Positions 5,396 to 11,018 of a DNA stretch of 11,018 nucleotides are shown piece after piece. Origin of the DNA: Patescibacteria group bacterium (GTDB taxonomy: Bacteria; Patescibacteriota; Patescibacteriia; UBA9934). Location: positions 1 through 11,018 of the forward strand of contig JAUPWK010000044.1 in the NCBI GenBank assembly GCA_030916555.1, given 5' to 3'. The notes beneath the pieces were generated by a model. The model saw only the letters and a program-made list of their open reading frames with translations. It did no database searches and was not told where the DNA came from. Position numbers and translations under genes: made by a program. Positions within the stretch are counted from its first letter, which is position 1. Every line of letters begins with the position of its first letter.

Positions 5396-7216
5396 TTACT
5401 TCCACTTTTTACTAAGATCGACACCGGTATAAAAGTACTTAAGGATGCTGTCCCAAGTCTGACCGTTGTTCGCCATGCACAACGCTCCAGAGGCTGACAT
5501 ACCTACACCGTGGCCCCAGAGTGTCTTGCCCTCATCGCAAGGTACAGCTACGCCCTTTGACCAAGGCACGTCCCCTCCCCAAACTTCACTCCAATCACGT
5601 GTACGGCCATCTGATCTTGAAAAATAGGCCGTGATGGCGGTTGCGCCGTTATAGGTAACAATCTGGCCTCGGGTAGCTTCAACTGCTTCAGTGATACGGG
5701 GCGTAATTGCCTCCTGACTATAGCCGCGGTACACCTGATCAAGATAGGCATCAACATGGTACCCTTCGGCTTTGTGTTTCGTGGCTCGCTGCCAGTGGTA
5801 AAAAGCGTACGTACGTGCCGCAGTGAGTAAGGCCTTTTGGAATTCAAGGTGTGAAATGTTTGAAGTCTCCGCTAACCCACGAAGGTAATATTCCATCTTA
5901 AGCTCGTTAATTACCCAGGTGCGTTCATACGTCTCGTTATAGCGGACTTCAAGAACGTTGCGATACGTATTGTTTGCCAATGACGCGCTCCGCGTCTCCC
6001 TGGCATCAAAATTCGTAATCGTCATGACTGCGTGATCGGTCTTCGGAACAAAACGCAACGAAGAGCTCGAACGTTGCTTGTCAGCACCGTATACATATCG
6101 ACCACCTTCATAGGCAGCCCGAACTTTTTCTCCCTTTTTGTAGCTCCCAAGCAGCGCACCGTCTGTGTTTTTGAGATCAAAATCACTTTCGTACGAGGTA
6201 ATATAAACCTCATTCTCCGTTTCTTCATCAACAATTAAAATACCTACGCGGATAACGGGCTCATCAATATAAGAGGTGGTGTCTTCTTCAACAACAGGTG
6301 AATTTAAGGCCGCTGGAGCGCCGCCAGTAACAGTGACCGGAATTTCAACGAAGGCATCTGGAATAGCAATGTCATTAGCAGTCAACTGAAACTTCGCCGT
6401 ATGCGTACCGTTCGTTTTAGGAGCTGTAAAAACAAACTGCACCACGGCAGTATCCCCAGGCTTTACACTTTGCCCAGTCAAAAGAGCAAGCTGGTTACCG
6501 CTCCATGAAGAGTGTGCAAAACTTACACTGCTCGTTGAAGCCAAACTTACATCCGGTGCCTTAATTCCATATGAGGACCAGGTTGTCGTACCTGTATTTT
6601 TAAACATGGCCGTAAATGCGATCGTCTTCCCTGCCTTTACCTGTAGACTATTTGCAGTTTGAGTCACAAGTGAAGCCGTGTACCCCGTCGTACTTGATAC
6701 CGTAGATTCAGGAGTGGTAGTTGAGGTACCGGATGCTGAGGCACTCGATGACTTCTTCACCGTGATATTCAAAGCAAATGCTCCGCCCGGAATCCAGGCC
6801 GCATCTTCTGATGCCAAATTAAAGCCTTCTTTATAGGTGCCTTCCGTGCTTGGGGCGTGGATTTGAAAGCTAATCGTACCAGTAGCCATCGGAACAACCG
6901 ATGCTTCCGACAACCGCTTTACTTGAGATGGCGAGAGCCATGTCCCAGGATCAAAGGAACTTGTTCTATACTTAGGGTCGTAGGTATATAAAGAAATATA
7001 GCCGGGACCGTCATTCTTCCAGGTGGTCGTTCCAGTATTTTGGAACGTAACGGTGATATTCTTGCTTTCCCCAGGCGCCATGGTTATGGTGCCACCACCG
7101 GTTGTTGATACCCGAGTGGTAGAAAGACTAGCTGCCTCGGCTGTAAATGGTACAGCGGACAACAACAAGATCAACAAAACACCAGCAGAAAGAAGCTTTT
7201 TCAATACGTGCAGCAT
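5396..7216 (-). CDS. Secreted FW-domain SpoIID/LytB-like peptidoglycan lytic protein
   Basis: The 606-residue protein starts with a clear signal peptide (KK, then a Leu-rich core, then AEA at about 26-28). Two FW (NBR1 four-Trp-like) Ig-fold domains follow at about 35-155 and 180-297, each with FQNTGTTTW or FKNTGTTTW. They are separated by a Ser/Thr-rich linker. The SpoIID domain (about 320-602) carries the family segment EFQKALLTAARTYAF (458-472). Glu458 aligns with the catalytic Glu of SpoIID, a lytic transglycosylase acting on denuded glycan. It also has DQVYRGY (493-499) and GHGVGMSASGA (568-578). It should act outside the membrane on peptidoglycan, in growth or division. The start at 7216 is chosen over 7282 because it gives a proper signal peptide, has GGGAG 5 nt upstream, and lies 10 nt past a -10. 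The longer form would overlap the divergent flippase gene. Confidence 0.9.
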   Translation of the reverse strand: MLHVLKKLLSAGVLLILLLSAVPFTAEAASLSTTRVSTTGGGTITMAPGESKNITVTFQNTGTTTWKNDGPGYISLYTYDPKYRTSSFDPGTWLSPSQVKRLSEASVVPMATGTISFQIHAPSTEGTYKEGFNLASEDAAWIPGGAFALNITVKKSSSASASGTSTTTPESTVSSTTGYTASLVTQTANSLQVKAGKTIAFTAMFKNTGTTTWSSYGIKAPDVSLASTSSVSFAHSSWSGNQLALLTGQSVKPGDTAVVQFVFTAPKTNGTHTAKFQLTANDIAIPDAFVEIPVTVTGGAPAALNSPVVEEDTTSYIDEPVIRVGILIVDEETENEVYITSYESDFDLKNTDGALLGSYKKGEKVRAAYEGGRYVYGADKQRSSSSLRFVPKTDHAVMTITNFDARETRSASLANNTYRNVLEVRYNETYERTWVINELKMEYYLRGLAETSNISHLEFQKALLTAARTYAFYHWQRATKHKAEGYHVDAYLDQVYRGYSQEAITPRITEAVEATRGQIVTYNGATAITAYFSRSDGRTRDWSEVWGGDVPWSKGVAVPCDEGKTLWGHGVGMSASGALCMANNGQTWDSILKYFYTGVDLSKKWK

Positions 7217-7226
7217 AGGCTCTCCC

Positions 7227-7234
7227 AGTATAAC
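7227..7234. promoter_or_regulatory. Shared symmetric -10 of the divergent SpoIID-like and flippase genes
   Basis: On the plus strand TATAAC (7229-7234) ends 11 nt before the flippase ATG. On the minus strand TATACT (7232-7227), preceded by TGT, ends 10 nt before the SpoIID-like ATG. The two hexamers overlap by four bases. No good -35 was found in either direction. The ATGs are only 29 nt apart, so there is little room for separate promoters. Confidence 0.55.
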
Positions 7235-7245
7235 ATTTTTCACAT

Positions 7246-8691
7246 ATGTCCGTTGGTCACGCTTTAGCGAAGAACTCAGCACTCCAAATTGGCGGCAAGC
7301 TCCTAGGAACCGTCTTTGGGCTCGTCACCTTTTACTTGATGCTCCACTTTTTCAATACCGACGGCTTCGGTCTCTACACCACAGCCATGACCTACGTGAC
7401 AATTTTTGCCATCATCGTTGATTTCGGTCTAACGCTCACCACCACGCAGATGATCTCTGAAAAAGGTGTAAACGAGTCCAAAATCCTTGGAAATTTAGTG
7501 AGCATGCGTATCCTGACCGCTACGATATTCATGTCACTAGCCCCGATTAGCGCCTATTTCATTCCACAATACGCCACCATCATGCACATCATCATGATTG
7601 GGTCGGTGACGTATTTTATTTCGGCTATTGCACAAATGTTTCTTGGCGTTTTTCAGAAACGACTTGATGTCTTCATGGTGGTGGTAGCTGAAATTATCAA
7701 TCGCAGCCTGTCATTGGCCGGGATTATCCTCGTAGGACTGTCTCACGGCAACATAACTCAAGCTTCCGTAGCGTTTCTTCTCGGAATCCTTGTCCAACTC
7801 CTCATTGTTGTCATTGCCACAAAGCGACACGTCCAATTCCGACTTGAAATCGATCTGGCTATCTGGCGTGAAATCGTACTCCGCAGTTGGCCAATTGGAA
7901 TTTCAATTCTGTTCAACCTACTTTATTTAAAGGGCGACATCTTCTTCATGTCGATCTTCCACATTTCTTTCACGGAAATTGGTCAGTATGGATCGGCATA
8001 TAAGGTAGTAGACGTCATGACCATGATTCCGGTCACCTTCATGGGACTCATGCTCCCCCTTCTTACTACCGCCTGGACACAGAATAAGCTAAGTCAATTT
8101 CATTCCCACCTTCAAAATGCCTTTGATTTATTAGCAATCATTGCACTTCCATTTGCTTTTGGCTCAGTTGTGCTCGGTGTCCCGATTATGACCGCTGTCA
8201 AAAGCGATCTCATTCTCGCAGGCCAGGTATTGAGCGTACTTGGTCCCTCGGTGGCTATTTTGTACTTTGGCTCACTCTACGGTCATACCGTTGTCGCTAT
8301 CAATAAGCAAAAAATCATGACCTTCGCGTACGCCATTGTGGCAGCCTTTGCAATTGCTGGATATGTACTGTTTATTCCAAAATACGGCGCTTGGGCTGCG
8401 GCCTGGGTAACGCTTGGATCAGAGCTATTCATCGCGATCCTTGCATATCTCGTAGTAGCGACTACCGCGCATGTCAAAACAAATCTCTCTATGTTTATAA
8501 AAGCCTTGGCAGCAAGCGCTGTCATGACGGCCGCAATCATCTACATTCCTTCCCCAAACGTATTTTTGACCATGGGCTTTGGAATTGTGGTGTATATAGC
8601 AGCACTCATCACTTTTGGTGGACCAAAACCCAAAGATGTACTCCGATTGTTTAAACCAAATCCTGTTCGCGTGCCTGAATCGACACTATAA
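7246..8691 (+). CDS. Polysaccharide flippase, Wzx/MATE-like (MVF/PST superfamily)
   Basis: This 481-residue integral membrane protein has about 12-14 hydrophobic helices along its length. It begins with the typical amphipathic start ALAKNSALQIGGKLLGTVFG and helix 1 ending in FYLMLHFF, then DGFGLYTTAMTY. These features are characteristic of oligosaccharide flippases (RfbX/Wzx, polysaccharide transport family). They move undecaprenyl-linked repeat units across the cytoplasmic membrane. The mid-protein segment GQYGSAYKVVDVMTMIPVTFMG is also typical. The last ~20 residues are polar and cytoplasmic. The ATG 11 nt after the divergent -10 has no ribosome binding site. The O-antigen-ligase gene starts 3 nt after the stop, which supports a role in surface glycan export. 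The exact glycan cannot be told. Confidence 0.88.
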   Translation: MSVGHALAKNSALQIGGKLLGTVFGLVTFYLMLHFFNTDGFGLYTTAMTYVTIFAIIVDFGLTLTTTQMISEKGVNESKILGNLVSMRILTATIFMSLAPISAYFIPQYATIMHIIMIGSVTYFISAIAQMFLGVFQKRLDVFMVVVAEIINRSLSLAGIILVGLSHGNITQASVAFLLGILVQLLIVVIATKRHVQFRLEIDLAIWREIVLRSWPIGISILFNLLYLKGDIFFMSIFHISFTEIGQYGSAYKVVDVMTMIPVTFMGLMLPLLTTAWTQNKLSQFHSHLQNAFDLLAIIALPFAFGSVVLGVPIMTAVKSDLILAGQVLSVLGPSVAILYFGSLYGHTVVAINKQKIMTFAYAIVAAFAIAGYVLFIPKYGAWAAAWVTLGSELFIAILAYLVVATTAHVKTNLSMFIKALAASAVMTAAIIYIPSPNVFLTMGFGIVVYIAALITFGGPKPKDVLRLFKPNPVRVPESTL

Positions 8692-8694
8692 TTT

Positions 8695-9915
8695 ATGTTC
8701 TACGTCAGTTTACTGATCCTTGGCTTGTTTGGACTCCTAGCCTGGAAGGATATTAAGGCTGCGCTCACACTTTTGATCGCGCTCTCCCCTGCCTATCTCC
8801 TAAGATTCACCCTTGGAGTGCCGAGTACAGTACTTGAGGGCATGATCCTCATCTCGTTTGTTGTCTGGCTTGCACAAAGGCAGGCCAAGCAGATTCACGT
8901 CCAAACAATCTTTGGTAAATTTCTTATCCCCGCCTGTCTCCTGCTTCTCGTGTCCGGACTTGGTGTACTCATCGCTCCCGATCACGTGGCTGCGCTTGGA
9001 ATTTGGAAGGCATATTTCATTGAACCGATACTCGTGTTTGTCATGCTGCGAACGACTTTTACCTCTCAAGCAGATTGGAAACGTGCGCTCAACTGGCTAA
9101 GCGTAACGGTTACTGGACTCACTCTGTTTGCGATCTACCAAACCGCTACCGGACTTGGCTTGCCTGTCCCATGGGACGTTGAGCGCCGCGCCACCTCTGT
9201 CTTTCCCTACCCGAATGCACTCGGTCTTTGGATCGCCCCAATTGTAAGCGCGCTCCTGGTTCTGGCCGCGAATAAACAGACTCGTACACACGCCCATGTC
9301 TTTGCAGCCTTCCTTGGCATCGTCGCAATTACGCTTTCGCAAACAGAAGCTGCGCTTGTTGCGATTCCTGGAGCGCTCGGGGTCACACTTGTCTTTTCGA
9401 AGGCGACGTTAAAAACAAAAATTGGTATGTGTGGAGGAGCAATAGTTCTTGCTGCTGTCATCATCGGAGGCGTGCCACACATTCGTGAAAAAGTATTCCT
9501 TCAAGACTATTCAGGACACGTACGATTATCGCAATGGAAAGAGACTGTCACCATGCTATCTGATCGACCGCTTTTTGGTGCGGGACTGAACGGCTATCCG
9601 GAAATCTTTGCACCGTATCACAATCCAATGCTCTACGAAATTTTTCAGTACCCGCATAATCTGATCCTGAATTTCTGGGTGGAGATGGGCATCTTTGGTG
9701 TGCTCGTACTTCTCTTGTTTATCGGCGGAGTTACGCATGTCGCCCGACAGAATCGCGAGAATATTTTTGTACTCGCGGCCTTCGCGGCCCTCCTCACCAT
9801 GTGCATTCATGGACTGGTTGATGTGCCATTTTTCAAAAACGATCTCGCCGTGCTGACTGCATTCTTTTTAGCAATGCTCTTCACTCCAGCTACAAAATCT
9901 TACCCGCGCTCCTAA
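8695..9915 (+). CDS. O-antigen ligase/polymerase family membrane protein (Wzy_C)
   Basis: The 406-residue protein has about 11-12 hydrophobic helices and the Wzy_C domain of WaaL ligases and Wzy polymerases. Family landmarks are RRATSVFPYPNALG (164-177) in the middle, a periplasmic loop with HVRLSQWKETVTML (275-288), and GAGLNGYPE (295-303). YPHNLILNFWVEMGIFG (319-335) contains the conserved His321. The loop before His321 should be extracytoplasmic, where ligase and polymerase join glycan to an acceptor or to the growing chain. Ligase and polymerase cannot be told apart by sequence reading. The ATG is 3 nt after the flippase stop with no Shine-Dalgarno, so translation is probably coupled. No terminator with a T-run is evident after the stop. 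The frame stays open beyond the TAA until 10152. Confidence 0.88.
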   Translation: MFYVSLLILGLFGLLAWKDIKAALTLLIALSPAYLLRFTLGVPSTVLEGMILISFVVWLAQRQAKQIHVQTIFGKFLIPACLLLLVSGLGVLIAPDHVAALGIWKAYFIEPILVFVMLRTTFTSQADWKRALNWLSVTVTGLTLFAIYQTATGLGLPVPWDVERRATSVFPYPNALGLWIAPIVSALLVLAANKQTRTHAHVFAAFLGIVAITLSQTEAALVAIPGALGVTLVFSKATLKTKIGMCGGAIVLAAVIIGGVPHIREKVFLQDYSGHVRLSQWKETVTMLSDRPLFGAGLNGYPEIFAPYHNPMLYEIFQYPHNLILNFWVEMGIFGVLVLLLFIGGVTHVARQNRENIFVLAAFAALLTMCIHGLVDVPFFKNDLAVLTAFFLAMLFTPATKSYPRS

Positions 9916-10116
9916 GCAACATCCGCTCCCATCATCAGTGCGCCTCAGCTCCCCATCCTGAGTGACGGCGAAGGATCCGAGGCCCGACGCCACTATGACT
10001 TCCTCGACCTTCGGTCACAAGCCCCTGCCGGAAAGAAACCTTTGCTTACACCGCAGCAGCCTGACGCGGGGCGTACTCCACCGCTTACCGCCGTGAGAGG
10101 AAACGATAAAGTTTTG
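9916..10116. other. GC-rich intergenic stretch, no recognised gene
   Basis: About 60% GC by hand count of two 60-base lines (9961-10080), against about 38% in a line of the preceding ligase gene (9601-9660). No ATG-started ORF with recognisable content is present. The frame of the upstream ligase remains open through here but lacks a start codon of its own. A short inverted pair ATCCT...AGGAT (9955-9959 and 9972-9976) around GAGTGACGGCGA resembles a motif I recall as dispersed in many bacterial genomes; this is from memory. The gap may contain a junction between unlike DNAs. Confidence 0.5.
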
Positions 10117-10188
10117 AAAATAAAAGACGGCCGGAATCGAGAGCCGCAGTGAAGAGATTCGCTCTTCACTGCGTTACGATTCCGGCCG
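10117..10188 (-). terminator. Long two-tier terminator of the minus-strand membrane gene
   Basis: On the minus strand a 12-bp lower stem (10188-10177 with 10139-10128) and a 12-bp upper stem (10173-10162 with 10156-10145) are separated by a small internal loop and capped by a 5-nt loop. TCTTTTATTTT (10127-10117) follows. There is no T-run on the plus side, so it belongs to the gene ending at 10204. It is far longer than the other terminators in this window. Confidence 0.85.
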
Positions 10189-10203
10189 CATCCCTGCGTT
10201 TGC

Positions 10204-11018
10204 CTAGCGGCAGGTGCAGGGGAACTCGCCGACGTGCTTGGCACAGACCGCTTCGACGGTCGTGCCATGCGCCTCGGCATTGGCCAGAAGCTCCGGGAGC
10301 TTCTCGGCACACGCTGCAGCCGTCGGCGGCAGCGTCACCCCGGCCTTGGCAGCCCTGGCGATGACAGCCTGCTCACCCACCTGCTGGGTGGCAGAGACCA
10401 TCTTGCCGGTGCCGCCGACGCCCATGCCGAGCGCCAGCGCGAAACCAATGATGAACTTGGTGGCACCAATTGCCGTGCTCGTGTAGATGCTCCCCCGATA
10501 GAACCTCTTGCGAAGCTCGGCCGGGATGTAGCGGTGTTCGTCGCTCTTCATGACCGGACGCCAGCCCTTACGCATGGTGTCCAACATGAAGTACAACCAC
10601 GATGCACCCGAGAGCATCAACGCCTCGGACGGGCGAGCGGTAGTCGGGTCGATCACCATGGCGACGAGACAGCCCAAGGCCGTCACGAGCGCCCAAGCGA
10701 GGGACACTGACACCGCCTTGTCCGTGAACCAGGAGATGGGCTCCCGCTCTGCGGGAGGCGTCTTCTTCCGGTCCGGCGCCACCATGTCGAGGAAGCGTCC
10801 GACCGTCCCCCCGATCATCCCGGTCCCATCGGTCGGGTCCAAGAAATCGAACAACACGGCAAGCATGTTGAGCGGGATGTCGTAGATCGGCACAATGAAC
10901 CGAAGTACGATGATCCCGACCATCCCAACCAGGATCCAAGCCGGGTGGGCCCAGAAGATGCCGTAGATGCTCATGAGCATCGACACGACCGCGAGGCCGA
11001 GGATGACCACGAGGCCGA
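10204..11018 (-). CDS. Unknown multi-pass membrane protein, GC-rich (5' end probably beyond window)
   Basis: I do not recognise the family. The frame is open to the window edge; a GTG at 11010 is the first possible start in view, giving 268 residues. Hydrophobic segments lie at about 1-18, 24-42, 97-119, 127-145 and 176-198. A polar loop (about 58-95, with DPTDGTGMIGGTVG and RKKTPPAER) and a basic stretch around 150-172 (SDEHRYIPAELRKRFYRG) are probably cytoplasmic. The last ~70 residues are soluble and hold four Cys (234, 256, 265, 267) and two His (248, 259), including CAKH and CTC. They could bind a metal or form disulfides. Codons end mostly in G or C, quite unlike the upstream genes. That, with the 60-70% GC, suggests transfer or a chimeric assembly. 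The gene has its own terminator 16 nt downstream. Confidence 0.75.
   Translation of the reverse strand, partial: GLVVILGLAVVSMLMSIYGIFWAHPAWILVGMVGIIVLRFIVPIYDIPLNMLAVLFDFLDPTDGTGMIGGTVGRFLDMVAPDRKKTPPAEREPISWFTDKAVSVSLAWALVTALGCLVAMVIDPTTARPSEALMLSGASWLYFMLDTMRKGWRPVMKSDEHRYIPAELRKRFYRGSIYTSTAIGATKFIIGFALALGMGVGGTGKMVSATQQVGEQAVIARAAKAGVTLPPTAAACAEKLPELLANAEAHGTTVEAVCAKHVGEFPCTCR

Noticed and set aside
7217..7282. Upstream in-frame start for the SpoIID-like gene at 7282
   Set aside because: It would add 22 charged residues before a good signal peptide, overlap the divergent flippase gene and skip the -10; 7216 fits better.
8687..8692. Perfect TATAAT at the flippase/ligase junction
   Set aside because: Only 2 nt separate it from the ligase ATG, so a transcript would start after the start codon. 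It overlaps the flippase stop and is probably chance.
9993..10310. 105-aa minus-strand reading frame
   Set aside because: It crosses the strong terminator at 10117-10188, overlaps the end of the membrane gene in another frame, and has Ser/Arg/Pro-rich composition typical of a GC-rich shadow frame.
10214..10885. Several plus-strand reading frames opposite the GC-rich membrane gene
   Set aside because: Overlapping open frames are expected in GC-rich DNA. Their translations lack any domain, while the minus frame has clean transmembrane periodicity and its own terminator.
1..11018. CRISPR array, insertion sequence, toxin-antitoxin or defence cluster
   Set aside because: I found no regularly spaced direct repeats, no transposase or integrase motifs and no small paired toxin-antitoxin genes on either strand.

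Overview
The window looks like a piece of a Candidate Phyla Radiation (Patescibacteria) genome. This is inferred from gene content, not from a marker tree. Pointers are a lamin-tail/OB-fold surface protein, a secreted SpoIID-like protein with FW (NBR1-like) domains, the order ruvB, small membrane protein, bacterial PH-domain protein, a flippase plus O-antigen-ligase pair, moderate GC, and almost no Shine-Dalgarno sequences. Full-length genes with ordinary Trp and Gly codons indicate the standard genetic code.

Layout: 1-1358 holds the 3' part of a lamin-tail/OB-fold protein, a small helical protein, and a 15-bp terminator hairpin. 1376-1519 is a tRNA-Gly(GCC) unit with promoter and terminator. 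1549-3106 is a convergent pair, a CapA-like protein (+) and an RppH-like Nudix hydrolase (-), whose coding ends overlap and whose likely terminators lie inside each other's coding sequence. 3106-3192 is tRNA-Leu(UAA) on the minus strand. 3193-3421 is noncoding and carries a nested inverted repeat. 3422-5359 is ruvB, a two-TM protein and a PH-domain protein, closed by a palindromic terminator shared with the convergent SpoIID-like gene (5396-7216, -). That gene is divergent from a polysaccharide flippase and O-antigen ligase pair (7246-9915, +), apparently from one symmetric -10 element. From 9916 onward the DNA becomes clearly GC-richer and holds an unrecognised membrane protein on the minus strand with its own long terminator. 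This part is either acquired DNA or a chimeric contig end.

Functionally, most of the window concerns the cell envelope: surface anchoring (lamin-tail protein), polysaccharide export and ligation (flippase, ligase), a CapA-like putative polymer enzyme, and peptidoglycan cleavage (SpoIID-like). RuvB resolves Holliday junctions and the Nudix enzyme may decap mRNA 5' ends.

The most notable recurring feature is regulatory. Many start codons sit 6-13 nt downstream of a recognisable -10, often in the extended form TGnTAnnnT, so the mRNAs should be leaderless or nearly so. I did not find a defence system, CRISPR array, insertion sequence or other clearly undescribed multi-gene system here.
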